In this document: one piece after another, positions 18,550-27,316 of the stretch
Numbering within the stretch: the first letter of the stretch is position 1
How the letters are laid out: the number at the start of each line of letters is the position of its first letter
Assembly (NCBI RefSeq): GCF_900580865.1
Contig: NZ_UTBZ01000001.1
Location: forward strand, 558,001-622,000
From: Pseudomonas viridiflava
GTDB lineage: Bacteria; Pseudomonadota; Gammaproteobacteria; Pseudomonadales; Pseudomonadaceae
Length of the DNA stretch: 64,000 nucleotides
Reading direction: 5' to 3'
Notes under the pieces: generated by a model
Databases searched by the model: none
Seen by the model: only the letters and a program-made list of their open reading frames with translations
What the model was told of the DNA's origin: nothing
Position numbers and translations under genes: made by a program

Positions 18550-20064
18550 TTATTGGTTTTGGCAGGGTTGTGGATAACGTGCTTTGCGCTCCAGATCATC
18601 AAGATCGATGTGGTTGCGCATGTACTGCTGACTGGCGTCCACCAGGGGCTGGTGATCCCAGCTCTTCAGTTTGCCGATGGTTAGCGCATCGCCAACAAAT
18701 CGACGACGGCGTTGGCTAGCCAGTACCTCCCGGTGAATCGCCGGAATGTCCCACTTGGCCCGTGCTTCGGCGATAAAATCGTCGAACAGCTGGCGATGTT
18801 GCGGCGATTGACTGAGTTCTTCCAGTTCGCGCGGATCGTTACTTACATCGAAGAGTAGGCAAGGGTCGCTTTCACTGTAGATAAATTTGTAGGCGCCGCG
18901 ACGGATCATCATTAACGGGCTGATGGTGCCCTCGGCCATGTATTCGCCGAACACTTCGTCGTGACCGCCCTGCCCTTGCAGGTGTGAAACCAGTGAGCGG
19001 CCGTCCAGCGGCAAACCCGGCTCCAGCGTGCCGCCGGCCAGTTCAACGAAGGTCGGCAACAGGTCGGCCGTCGACACGGCAGCGCTCACTCGGGCGGAAT
19101 CGAATTGGCCTGGGGCACTTATCAACAGGGGCACCCGGGCCGCCATTTCGTACCAGTGCATTTTGTACCAGAGGCCTTTCTCGCCGAGCATGTCGCCATG
19201 ATCACCAGAGAACACAATGATCGTGTCATCGATCAGCCCAGTTTCCTCCAGTGTTTGCAGGAGTTTGCCGACGTTGGCATCGATATAACTGCACGCCCCG
19301 AAGTAAGCCCGGCGTGCGTCGCGGATCTTATCCACAGGCAACGGCTTGTCCCACAGGTCGTAAACCTTGAGCAGACGTTGCGAGTGTGGATCGAGTTCGT
19401 GTTGATCCGGCGTTGTCGGAAGCGGGATATCGGCATCGTCATACAAATCCCAGAATGCTTTGGGAATGGTGTACGGGTCGTGTGGGTGAGTCATTGATAC
19501 GGTCAGGCAGAACGGCTGATCGCCCTCCTCGCGAATGTGATCGAACAGGTATTGCTGCGCCTTGAACACCACCTCTTCATCAAAATCGAGTTGGTTGGTA
19601 CGCACACACGGACCGGCCTGCAGCACCGACGACATGTTGTGGTACCAGCTAGGCCGCACGTCCGGCTCATCCCAGTTCACGGCCCAGCCATAGTCGGCTG
19701 GGTAGATATCACTGGTCAGACGTTCTTCATAACCATGCAATTGGTCCGGGCCGCAAAAATGCATCTTGCCCGACAGCGCGGTGCGATAGCCGAGGCGGCG
19801 TAGATAGTGAGCGTAGGTGGGAACATCGGCGGGGAAGTCGGCCGCATTGTCGTAGGCGCCGATCTTGCTCGGCAACTGCCCGCTGACCAGGGTGAAACGC
19901 GAGGGCGCGCACAACGGGCTGTTGCAGTAAGCGGCGTCGAACACCACGCCTTGGGCGGCGAGGCGGGAAAGATTCGGCAGTTTGATCGGCGAAGGGCCGT
20001 AGAACGGCAATATTGGCGCGGCCATCTGATCGGCCATGATGAAAAGAATATTCTTGCGCTTCAT
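18550..20064 (-). CDS. betC: Choline-sulfatase BetC
   Basis: Hydrolyses choline-O-sulfate to choline and sulfate, feeding glycine betaine synthesis and sulfur supply. The 504-residue protein has the sulfatase signature CAPSR at 52-56, with Cys52 expected to be converted to formylglycine, and the N-terminal metal-site segment around D12 in IMADQM. A second metal-site sequence FSGDHGDMLGEKGLWYKMHWYE lies near 285-306. The C-terminal extension after about 430 is typical of the choline-sulfatase branch. The start at 20064 (MKRKNILFIMADQ) is preferred to 20082. It is divergent from a LysR gene that probably controls it. Confidence 0.95.
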   Translation of the reverse strand: MKRKNILFIMADQMAAPILPFYGPSPIKLPNLSRLAAQGVVFDAAYCNSPLCAPSRFTLVSGQLPSKIGAYDNAADFPADVPTYAHYLRRLGYRTALSGKMHFCGPDQLHGYEERLTSDIYPADYGWAVNWDEPDVRPSWYHNMSSVLQAGPCVRTNQLDFDEEVVFKAQQYLFDHIREEGDQPFCLTVSMTHPHDPYTIPKAFWDLYDDADIPLPTTPDQHELDPHSQRLLKVYDLWDKPLPVDKIRDARRAYFGACSYIDANVGKLLQTLEETGLIDDTIIVFSGDHGDMLGEKGLWYKMHWYEMAARVPLLISAPGQFDSARVSAAVSTADLLPTFVELAGGTLEPGLPLDGRSLVSHLQGQGGHDEVFGEYMAEGTISPLMMIRRGAYKFIYSESDPCLLFDVSNDPRELEELSQSPQHRQLFDDFIAEARAKWDIPAIHREVLASQRRRRFVGDALTIGKLKSWDHQPLVDASQQYMRNHIDLDDLERKARYPQPCQNQ

Positions 20065-20165
20065 GTGATCGCGGCATTCCATAGTGAATATTTATGCGAC
20101 ATTGCTGCGATCGAGCATGGAGTCCATGCTGTATCCGGTAAAGCCCGTGGCGGACAATGACTAGG

Positions 20166-20180
20166 ATAAGCACAGCTTAT
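20166..20180. promoter_or_regulatory. LysR-type dyad overlapping the regulator start codon
   Basis: ATAAGC-ACA-GCTTAT is a perfect 15-bp palindrome that fits T-N11-A. It lies in the betC/LysR divergent region and covers the LysR ATG at 20179. Binding here would repress the regulator gene itself and could activate betC. Confidence 0.55.
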
Positions 20181-21129
20181 GTATGAAGCCTTGGGTGATC
20201 TGTCCCTCGACCTGCTCCGCGCCTTTGAAGCGGCGGCGCGCCATCGCAGCTTTACCGCCGCTTCGGTAGAGCTGGGCACCACGCAACCGGCGATCAGTCA
20301 GCAGATCAAACGGCTGGAAGAACAGCTTGGCACGCGCCTGTTTGACCGAATCTACCGAGGCATCGAGCTGACGGAAGTCGGCGTGATCCTTTTCGAGCAA
20401 GTTGCCTTGGGTTTGCAGAATATCGACGCAGGATTAAGTGCGATCAGCGCGCAACAGCAACATGAGGTGCTGCAGGTCGCTACCGATTTCGCCTTCGCCG
20501 CGTATTGGCTGATGCCGCGCCTGCATCGCTTCCACGAAGCCAATCCGCATGTCGATGTCAGCCTGGTGACCAGCGAACGCAATCACAACATGCTGCGCAC
20601 CGACATCGATGTGGCGATCCTGTTTGGCGACGGGCGCTTTAAACAGGGTGAAAGCCATTGGTTGTTCAGCGAGGAAGTGTTCCCAGTGTGCAGTCCGCAG
20701 TTGCTCAAGGATCGCGCCCTGCCTCTGCCTGCTCAGGCATTATTGGAGTTTCCGTTGTTGCACCTGCGCGGTGAAAACAGCAGCAACTGGTTTGACTGGA
20801 GTGGTCTGTTCCGTGAACTCGGTATCAATACACCGCCGGCGCCGGGGCAATTGCGCTTCGACAATTACACGCTGTTGATTCAAGCGGCGATTGGCGGCCA
20901 AGGCGTGGCGATTGGCTGGCGGCACCTTGTGGATAACTTGCTCACTCAGGGTTTGTTATGCCGGCCGATTGCTGAAACGACCCTGTCGCGGCTCGGTTAT
21001 TACGTGGTGCTGCCGCAGCGCAAACGGCGCGGGGCGTTGATTCAGCAGTTTGTCGATTGGTTGATGGTGGAGCAGGCGAGTAGCGCTGAATCGCTCAATG
21101 GGTTGGCATTGCCTTCGATTGCGGTTTGA
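20179..21129 (+). CDS. LysR-family regulator of the choline-sulfate genes
   Basis: A 316-residue LysR-type regulator. The N-terminal winged helix-turn-helix (about 8-66, FEAAARHRSFTAASVELGTTQPAISQQIKRLEE) is followed by a coinducer-binding domain (about 92-295). It is divergent from betC-choX, and PAO1 PA0032 sits in the same place, so control of choline-O-sulfate catabolism is the natural inference. A LysR-type dyad covers its start codon. Confidence 0.9.
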   Translation: MYEALGDLSLDLLRAFEAAARHRSFTAASVELGTTQPAISQQIKRLEEQLGTRLFDRIYRGIELTEVGVILFEQVALGLQNIDAGLSAISAQQQHEVLQVATDFAFAAYWLMPRLHRFHEANPHVDVSLVTSERNHNMLRTDIDVAILFGDGRFKQGESHWLFSEEVFPVCSPQLLKDRALPLPAQALLEFPLLHLRGENSSNWFDWSGLFRELGINTPPAPGQLRFDNYTLLIQAAIGGQGVAIGWRHLVDNLLTQGLLCRPIAETTLSRLGYYVVLPQRKRRGALIQQFVDWLMVEQASSAESLNGLALPSIAV

Positions 21130-21130
21130 A

Positions 21131-21203
21131 GATCAAAAGATCGCAGCCTTCGGCAGCTCCTACACCGATTTCATGTATGAGTTGGCGAAGGCTGCGATGT
21201 TTT
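21131..21203. repeat. REP-like GATCGCAGCC inverted pair
   Basis: GATCAAAAGATCGCAGCCTT at 21131 and GGCTGCGATGTTTT ending near 21203 form an imperfect inverted pair in the gap between convergent genes. The same unit recurs at 28698 and 34947. Confidence 0.8.
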
Positions 21204-21867
21204 ACGAATCTGAAGCCGCCACAAAATTCACGTGCTGACCCACATGCAAATTCAGCCTTAGCTCATCGGCTATACCCACCGCTACGCGATTCAAGCGCTC
21301 CAGCGGTTCGGCCAGACCTGGTTCGAGATTGCCGCCAACCTGACTGAAATGCTCAATCGTCAGCCCGGCCACACCGTGCGGCGCATTCACCAGCGTCCAG
21401 CGCAGCGGGCTGCTTTGCACGGCTTCGAGAATTTCTTCGGCGGCATGACGTTGCAGGCGATCATCGACATCCGGCTCATCGAGCACGGCAAAATCCCCCA
21501 CCAGAAACAGCCGCGAAACATTGGCCGCTTGCAGTCCGTCGACCAGTGCGTCGACTGCCAACACCTGTTCGACCGGGCCGAGTACGACCGAGCGTTCCAC
21601 ATGATCGCTGCTGAACGGCAAGCCCGGCGCATCCAGTAAACAGATAACCGCCGAGCTGCCGGCCACACTCTGATTGACCCGCTCCAGATCGAACAGATCA
21701 CCCGTTTTGGTGCGCAAGCCAGGACGCGGCGCAAGCGCAGTCAGATCGTCGAGAATGGCGATGACTTCATGCTGACGGCGCAGCAATTCAGCCATCAACG
21801 CGCTGCCCAGGCTACTCATGGCACCATAGAGCACCACTTTTACCGCCGGGGTTTCGGCATTTTTCAT
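21202..21867 (-). CDS. NAD(P)H-binding Rossmann-fold protein (atypical SDR/NmrA-like)
   Basis: A 221-residue cytosolic protein. VVLYGAMSSLGSALMAELL near residue 11 is a G-x3-5-L-G dinucleotide loop of atypical SDR type, followed by TKTGDLFDLERV, where a D is expected to bind the adenine. No catalytic Tyr-x3-Lys pair is evident. Function is unknown; members of this group include flavin reductases and NAD(P)-sensing regulators. It is convergent with the LysR gene and divergent from the DOPA-dioxygenase-like gene. Confidence 0.65.
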   Translation of the reverse strand: MKNAETPAVKVVLYGAMSSLGSALMAELLRRQHEVIAILDDLTALAPRPGLRTKTGDLFDLERVNQSVAGSSAVICLLDAPGLPFSSDHVERSVVLGPVEQVLAVDALVDGLQAANVSRLFLVGDFAVLDEPDVDDRLQRHAAEEILEAVQSSPLRWTLVNAPHGVAGLTIEHFSQVGGNLEPGLAEPLERLNRVAVGIADELRLNLHVGQHVNFVAASDS

Positions 21868-21949
21868 GGCTGATCCCTTTTCTTATCCCTTGTATGGCGT
21901 GTGACATACGGGCAACGCCGAGGGTTCGAACCGATTCAGAGGCTTTCAG

Positions 21950-22276
21950 ATGCAAGCGATCAAGGGTTACCACGCCCACGTCTATTTCGACGCCGACACC
22001 ATCGATCAGGCGCGCGCGTTGTGTGAGCAAGCCGCGCAGTTGTTTCCATTGAAAATGGGCCGCGTCCACGAACGCCCGGTCGGCCCGCATCCGGACTGGA
22101 GCTGCCAATTGGCCTTCGGCCCGGAGCTGATCGCCGATGTACTGCCGTGGCTGGCGCTCAATCGCCAAGGCCTGGTGGTATTCCTGCACCCGGACACCGG
22201 CGATGATTTGCTCGACCACACTGAGCATGCGATCTGGATGGGGGCGATCAGGCCGCTTAATCTGTCTGTTTTCTGA
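21950..22276 (+). CDS. DOPA 4,5-dioxygenase family protein
   Basis: A compact 108-residue protein of the bacterial DOPA-dioxygenase-like (DODA-type, PF08883) family. GYHAHVYFD near residue 6 and HPDTGDDLLDH near 80 carry the conserved histidines thought to bind iron. Related fungal and cyanobacterial proteins cleave the ring of DOPA; the bacterial substrate is usually unknown. It is convergent with the GFA gene, with stops adjacent at 22276/22277. Confidence 0.8.
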   Translation: MQAIKGYHAHVYFDADTIDQARALCEQAAQLFPLKMGRVHERPVGPHPDWSCQLAFGPELIADVLPWLALNRQGLVVFLHPDTGDDLLDHTEHAIWMGAIRPLNLSVF

Positions 22277-22678
22277 TCAGATCGTTTCTTCGGCTTCGCC
22301 CGGCAGATGCTCGTCCAGGTGCAGCCAGGGCAATTGGCTGTCGGTCCAGATATGGCGCTCGGCCTGCGCCAGTTCCGGGTGATCGAGGGTGGCGATGGTC
22401 ACGTCGATGCCCTCGGGACTGAGCGATGTCACCAGTGCCAGTTGCGCACCGCAACGCGGGCAGAAGTACCGCGCGCAACTGTCGGATGAGTCATAACGCG
22501 CCGGCGTAGCGGCCAGCCATTGAAAATTCGCCGCTGGCACGGTGATCCAGGTCGTGACAGTGCCGCCACTGACCTTGCGGCAAATCGAACAATGGCAATG
22601 AGCGATATCTTGCAACGCCCCGCTGAACTGATAACGAATGTGTCCGCAATGGCATCCGCCGCTGTGCAATTCGCTCAT
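22277..22678 (-). CDS. GFA/CENP-V family zinc-binding protein
   Basis: A 133-residue GFA domain protein. Zinc cysteines are visible in GGCHCGHIRY (near 7-16), HCHCSICRKVSGG (near 31-43) and CARYFCPRCGAQL, the usual two-site pattern. The family contains glutathione-dependent formaldehyde-activating homologues, but most short single-domain members have no proven role. The start at 22678 (MSELHSGGCHCG) is chosen because the upstream extension is not conserved. Confidence 0.85.
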   Translation of the reverse strand: MSELHSGGCHCGHIRYQFSGALQDIAHCHCSICRKVSGGTVTTWITVPAANFQWLAATPARYDSSDSCARYFCPRCGAQLALVTSLSPEGIDVTIATLDHPELAQAERHIWTDSQLPWLHLDEHLPGEAEETI

Positions 22679-23000
22679 GTCGAACGTCCTCCTTCCCGTG
22701 TTTATTGACTCTGGTTCGCATCCGACGACCGGTTGACCGTTCACCCAAAGCTTTCTTCAGCGAAAGGTAGCTGAAAGCTTCCGCGATTAGCATCGCCTCC
22801 ACTTCCGGCAACAGACCGGTTGGCCAACGCGTGTGATACCTCGCACGAACGGCCCAATTAACAACAACAATGGTGATTCTGATGTCCTCTGTAACCCGCC
22901 TCCTCGCTTCAACTCCGCCCGTACGTCTCGTGCTTCCCGTTCTGCGCTGATCGGCCCGATCCGCTCATTTAACTAGCCGCGCTACGCCTGGAGTATTCCC
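22679..23000. other. 322-base intergenic region upstream of the citrate carrier
   Basis: No supported gene. It contains an inverted repeat AAGCTTTC (22748-22755) / GAAAGCTT (22773-22780) with a 17-base spacer holding AGC/GCT extensions, a possible operator or hairpin. It must include the promoter and leader of the carrier gene at 23001 and the divergent GFA promoter. Confidence 0.5.
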
Positions 23001-24308
23001 ATGCTGACTTTCCTTGGCTTCGCCATGGTCATCACGTTCATGTTCCTGATCATGACCAAGCGCCTGTCCGCGCTGATCGCGCTGATCATCATCCCGATCG
23101 TCTTCGCCCTGTTCGGCGGTTTTGCACCGAAGATCGGCCCGATGATGCTCGAAGGCATCACCAAGCTGGCGCCGACTGGCGTGATGCTGATGTTCGCTAT
23201 TCTCTATTTCGCCTTGATGATCGACTCCGGCCTGTTCGACCCGGCCGTGCGCAAGATCCTAAAACTGGTCAAAGGCGACCCGCTGAAGGTTTCGGTCGGC
23301 ACCGCCGTACTGGCGCTCGTCGTTTCCCTCGATGGTGACGGCGCGACCACTTATATGATTTGCGTGGCCGCCATGCTGCCGCTGTACAGCCGCATCGGCA
23401 TGAGCCCGCGAATCATGGCCGGTCTGATCATCCTCGCCGGCGGCGTGATGAACATGACCCCGTGGGGCGGCCCGACTGCCCGCGCCGCCAGTGCGCTGCA
23501 TGTCGATCCGTCGGATATCTTCGTGCCGATGATTCCGGCGATGGCGGCTGGTGTTCTGGCGATCCTGGTCATCGCCTACTTTTACGGTAAGCGTGAGCGT
23601 GCGCGTCTCGGTGAGCTGCATCTGGTTGGCGATGATGTCGATCACAGCGAAATCAGCGTCTCGCAATTCCCCGACGCTCGCCGTCCAAAACTGATCTGGT
23701 TCAACGGTGCGCTGACCTTCGGCCTGATGTGCACGCTGATCGCCGGCCTGCTGCCATTGCCGGTGTTGTTCATGGTCGCGTTCAGTATTGCCATGATCGT
23801 CAACTACCCTTGCCTGCAGATGCAGAAGGATCGCGTTGCGGCTCACGCCGGTAGCGTGCTGGCAGTGGTCGGGCTGATCTTTGCGGCGGGTATCTTCACC
23901 GGTATCCTGAGCGGCACCGGCATGGTCGATGCGATGTCGAAGAGCCTGTTGGCAGTGATTCCGGATTTCCTCGGCCCGTACCTGGCCGTGATCACGGCGC
24001 TGGTGAGCATGCCGTTCACCTTCTTCATGTCCAACGATGCGTTCTACTATGGCGTGTTGCCGGTGTTGGCCGAGGCCGCCAGTCACTACGGGATCACCGC
24101 AGTGGAAATGGCCCGTGCCTCGATCGTCGGTCAGCCCGTCCACTTGCTGAGCCCGTTGGTGCCATCGACGTATCTGTTGGTAGCCCTGGCCGGCATTGAT
24201 TTTGGTGACCACCAGCGTTTCACCCTGAAATGGGCGATCCTGGTTTGTATCTGCATCCTGATTGCTGCACTGCTGTTGGGGACTTTCCCGGTGTTCAGCA
24301 CTCTATAA
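23001..24308 (+). CDS. CitMHS-family citrate:metal-ion/H+ symporter
   Basis: Inner-membrane carrier of 435 residues with about 11-12 hydrophobic helices, of the CitMHS family that imports citrate complexed to Mg2+ or other divalent metals with protons. MNMTPWGGPTARAASAL (near 149-165) and FTFFMSNDAFYYGVLP (near 338-353) are family sequences. Position before the gltP block matches PAO1 PA5476 (citA). It ends 20 bases before an intrinsic terminator. Confidence 0.92.
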   Translation: MLTFLGFAMVITFMFLIMTKRLSALIALIIIPIVFALFGGFAPKIGPMMLEGITKLAPTGVMLMFAILYFALMIDSGLFDPAVRKILKLVKGDPLKVSVGTAVLALVVSLDGDGATTYMICVAAMLPLYSRIGMSPRIMAGLIILAGGVMNMTPWGGPTARAASALHVDPSDIFVPMIPAMAAGVLAILVIAYFYGKRERARLGELHLVGDDVDHSEISVSQFPDARRPKLIWFNGALTFGLMCTLIAGLLPLPVLFMVAFSIAMIVNYPCLQMQKDRVAAHAGSVLAVVGLIFAAGIFTGILSGTGMVDAMSKSLLAVIPDFLGPYLAVITALVSMPFTFFMSNDAFYYGVLPVLAEAASHYGITAVEMARASIVGQPVHLLSPLVPSTYLLVALAGIDFGDHQRFTLKWAILVCICILIAALLLGTFPVFSTL

Positions 24309-24328
24309 GCCCAAGACTCACCGTTTCG

Positions 24329-24364
24329 GGTCCTGGCTTCGCGGTTTGAAGCCCGGACCTTTTT
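24329..24364 (+). terminator. Intrinsic terminator after the citrate carrier
   Basis: GGTCCTGGCTTC pairs with GAAGCCCGGACC (one mismatch) around a 7-base loop and is followed by five Ts. Confidence 0.85.
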
Positions 24365-24393
24365 CGGTTTAACAATCGCTCAAAGGAATACAC

Positions 24394-25161
24394 ATGGAAT
24401 GGCTGACCAACCCCGAAATCTGGGTTGCCTTCTTCACCCTGACCGCCCTGGAAATCGTCCTCGGCATCGATAACATCATCATGATTTCGATCCTGGTCAG
24501 CCGCATGCCCAAACACATGCAGCAGCGCACCCGGATCTTCGGTCTTGGCCTGGCTATGATCACGCGCATCCTGTTGCTGCTGTCGATCACTTGGGTCATG
24601 CGCCTCACCGCTGACCTGTTCGAAGTGTTCGGCCAAGGTATTTCCGGCCGCGACCTTATCCTGTTCTTCGGTGGTCTGTTCCTGCTGTGGAAAAGCTCGC
24701 AAGAGATGTACCACGCGCTGGAAGGCGAAGACGAAAGCGACGAAACCCCGGGCGGCAAGGGTGGCAACTTCCTTTACACCATCATCCAGATCGCGATCAT
24801 CGACATCGTCTTCTCGCTGGATTCGGTGATCACGGCGGTGGGCATGGTGTCCCACGTGCCGGTGATGGTCGCGGCGATTGTCGTAGCAGTGCTGGTGATG
24901 ATGCTGGCCTCGGGCAAGATCAGCGAGTTCATCGACAAGCACCCGTCGCTGAAAATGCTGGCGCTGTCGTTCCTGCTGGTGGTCGGCACCGTGCTGATTG
25001 CCGAGTCGTTCGACGTGCATGTGCCGAAGGGCTACGTCTACTTCGCCATGGCGTTCTCGCTGGCGGTTGAGGCGATCAACATCAAGCTGCGCGGCGCGAT
25101 GGCCAAGAAGAGACAGCAGCAAGATCCGGTGAAACTGCGCAAGGACATCCCGGGCCAGTAA
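24394..25161 (+). CDS. TerC-family integral membrane protein
   Basis: A 255-residue inner-membrane protein with seven or so helices and the paired acidic motifs of TerC: ALEIVLGIDNIIMISI (near 19-34) and IDIVFSLDSVITAVGM (near 135-150). Family members act in Mn2+ export or in metalating exported enzymes, and some are linked to tellurite resistance. The 85-base leader is too short for a yybP-ykoY riboswitch and is mostly the preceding gene's terminator. Confidence 0.92.
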   Translation: MEWLTNPEIWVAFFTLTALEIVLGIDNIIMISILVSRMPKHMQQRTRIFGLGLAMITRILLLLSITWVMRLTADLFEVFGQGISGRDLILFFGGLFLLWKSSQEMYHALEGEDESDETPGGKGGNFLYTIIQIAIIDIVFSLDSVITAVGMVSHVPVMVAAIVVAVLVMMLASGKISEFIDKHPSLKMLALSFLLVVGTVLIAESFDVHVPKGYVYFAMAFSLAVEAINIKLRGAMAKKRQQQDPVKLRKDIPGQ

Positions 25162-25489
25162 TCTGCTAGTCCGGCGATGCGCAGTACCCCCTGTGGGAGC
25201 GAGCCTGCTCGCGAAGACGGAGTGTCAGTCGACTGAAATGTTGGCTGATCCACCCCTTTCGCGAGCAGGCTCGCTCCCACATTTGTTTTGGGTAACACAG
25301 GAGGAACGTGTCGGATTCGAATGGGTGAATGAACCTGTTTTCATGACACTTTTGTTTCAATCGGCACTTTAGCTGTGCAATGCTGGCGCCCAGACCGTTA
25401 GCCAACTACAGCTTAAGTATCAAAAACGTAGAAACCGCGCGGTACCGTCCACTTGCCCCGCTGGGGCGCTGCTATTACAGGGGGTTTGC
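25162..25489. other. 328-base intergenic region between terC and the Na/Pi carrier
   Basis: The first part is a REP pair (25193-25280). The remaining 209 bases hold no gene. CATGACAC near 25342 (GTGTCATG on the minus strand) resembles one half of a Pho box, but the adjoining half-sites are poor. Confidence 0.5.
25193..25280. repeat. REP inverted pair downstream of terC
   Basis: GTGGGAGCGAGCCTGCTCGC at 25193 faces GCGAGCAGGCTCGCTCCCAC ending at 25280; the arms are perfect. Confidence 0.92.
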
Positions 25490-27148
25490 ATGCTCACCCT
25501 GCTCAATCTGCTTTCCGCCGTGGCCCTGCTGATCTGGGGCACGCATATCGTCCGAACCGGCATCCTGCGGGTGTACGGCACCAACCTGCGCCATGTGATC
25601 GGCCAGAACATGTCCAAGCGCTGGCTGGCCTTTGTCGCTGGCATCGTCGTGACCGCGATGGTGCAAAGCAGCAACGCCACCGCCATGCTCGTTACCTCTT
25701 TCGTCGGCCAGGGTTTGATGGCGCTGACCCCGGCGCTGGCGACCATGCTCGGCGCCGACGTCGGTACCGCGCTGATGGCGCGGGTGCTGACGTTCGACCT
25801 GTCGTGGCTGTCGCCGCTGCTGATTTTCCTTGGGGTGATTTTCTTTCTGTCGCGCAAACAGACGCGCCTTGGGCAGATGGGCCGGGTGTCCATCGGGCTG
25901 GGGCTGATCATTCTCGCGCTGCAATTGATCGTCGAGGCCGCCGCGCCGATCACCCATGCGCAAGGGGTGAAGGTGATTTTCGCCTCGCTGACCGGCGATA
26001 TCCTCCTCGACGCCCTGGTCGGCGCGTTGTTCGCGATGATTTCCTACTCCAGCCTCGCCGCCGTGCTGCTCACCGCGACCCTGGCCGGGGCCAGTGTGAT
26101 CAGCCTGCCGGTGGCGATCGGTCTGGTGATCGGTGCCAACATCGGCAGCGGCATTCTCGCCTTCATGAGCACCAGCATGCAGAACGCCGCCGGCCGGCAA
26201 GTGGCGCTGGGCAGTCTGTTGTACAAACTGATCGGCTTGCTGCTGATCATCCCGGTACTTGACCCGCTGGTGCACTGGATCGACAGCCTCGATTTCAGCC
26301 CGCAGGAAATGGTCATCGGCTTTCATCTGCTCTACAACACTGCGCGTTGCCTGATTCTGCTGCCGTCGGTAGGGCCGATGGCGCGACTCTGCGCGTGGCT
26401 GCTGCCGGAGCGCCCCGAGGTCAACGGCACCGCCAAGCCGCGTCACCTCGACGCCACCGCACTGGTCACACCGAGTCTGGCGCTGGCCAACGCCGCGCGG
26501 GAAACCCTGCGCATGGGCGATCTGCTGGAGAATATGCTCGACGCCACCCTAGATGTGCTGCGCGGCAAGCAGACTGCCGTTACCCAGGAAATACGTCGGC
26601 TGACCGATGACATCGAATCTTTGTATAGCGCGATCAAACTCTATCTGGCGCAGATGCCCCGCGAAGACCTCGGCGAGCAGGACAGTCGACGCTGGGCCGA
26701 GATCATCGAGCTGTCGATCAACCTGAAACTGGCCAGCGATCTGATCGAACGCATGCTGCGCAAGATCCAGCAGCAGAAGACTTCGCAGCGCCGCTCGTTT
26801 TCTGAAGAAGGTCTGGAGGATCTGGCCGGATTGCAGCAGCAACTGATTTCCAACCTGCGTCTGGGTCTCTCGGTATTCCTCAGCGGCGACCGCGAAAGTG
26901 CCCGGCAATTGTTGCGCGAGAAACGCCGCTTTCGCGCGCAGGAACGCCGGTTGGCCCACGCGCATGTCAGCCGTTTGCAACGCAAGATCGTGCAGAGTAT
27001 CGAGACCAGTTCGCTGCACCTGGAGTTGATTGCCGACATGAAGCGCTTGAATTCGCTGTTTTGCGGCAGTGCGTATGTGGTGCTGGAAACGGCGGACACC
27101 GGGGCGCTGGCGGCGGATGATATTGCCGACATTACGCATTCGCCTTGA
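25490..27148 (+). CDS. Na/Pi cotransporter family protein with PhoU-like tail
   Basis: A 552-residue membrane protein. The N-terminal half has two NptA/Na_Pi_cotrans repeats, seen as MVQSSNATAMLVTSFVGQGL (near 60-79) and the related TLAGASVISLPVAIGLVIGANIGSG stretch (near 197-221). The C-terminal third (about 335-540) is hydrophilic, helical and PhoU-like. Phosphate or other anion transport or regulation is likely; the direction cannot be read. It stands alone between REP elements. Confidence 0.88.
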   Translation: MLTLLNLLSAVALLIWGTHIVRTGILRVYGTNLRHVIGQNMSKRWLAFVAGIVVTAMVQSSNATAMLVTSFVGQGLMALTPALATMLGADVGTALMARVLTFDLSWLSPLLIFLGVIFFLSRKQTRLGQMGRVSIGLGLIILALQLIVEAAAPITHAQGVKVIFASLTGDILLDALVGALFAMISYSSLAAVLLTATLAGASVISLPVAIGLVIGANIGSGILAFMSTSMQNAAGRQVALGSLLYKLIGLLLIIPVLDPLVHWIDSLDFSPQEMVIGFHLLYNTARCLILLPSVGPMARLCAWLLPERPEVNGTAKPRHLDATALVTPSLALANAARETLRMGDLLENMLDATLDVLRGKQTAVTQEIRRLTDDIESLYSAIKLYLAQMPREDLGEQDSRRWAEIIELSINLKLASDLIERMLRKIQQQKTSQRRSFSEEGLEDLAGLQQQLISNLRLGLSVFLSGDRESARQLLREKRRFRAQERRLAHAHVSRLQRKIVQSIETSSLHLELIADMKRLNSLFCGSAYVVLETADTGALAADDIADITHSP

Positions 27149-27197
27149 ACGTCTGGAGCTGGGTTTAGTCAGTTACATTGATTCAGCCTTCAGGCCG

Positions 27198-27266
27198 CTA
27201 TCGCGAGCAGGCTCACTCCTACAGGGGGACGCATTCCAAATGCAGGAGTGAGCCTGCTCTCGATGG
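27198..27266. repeat. REP inverted pair before the M16 peptidase
   Basis: CTATCGCGAGCAGGCTCACT at 27198 faces AGTGAGCCTGCTCTCGATGG ending near 27266. Confidence 0.9.
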
Positions 27267-27316
27267 GGCCCTGACTGACGACACGGATCTCCAAATCAGC
27301 CGTACGGAAGCCTGTT

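Larger units (their letters stand above)
16808..20936. other. Cluster of five perfect DnaA boxes
   Basis: Exact copies of TTATCCACA at 16808-16816 and 19328-19336 (plus strand) and of its complement at 18517-18525, 18569-18577 and 20928-20936. They lie in the SulP, choX, betC and LysR genes and in the choX/betC gap. Orientation is mixed. A DnaA-titrating or replication-linked role is inference only. Confidence 0.45.

Noticed and set aside
24309..24393. Possible yybP-ykoY manganese riboswitch before terC
   Set aside because: The gap is only 85 bases and most of it is the terminator of the preceding gene; no conserved riboswitch core is seen.
25331..25360. Pho box before the Na/Pi carrier
   Set aside because: Only one half-site (GTGTCATGAAA on the minus strand) is good; the adjacent 11-bp repeats match poorly.
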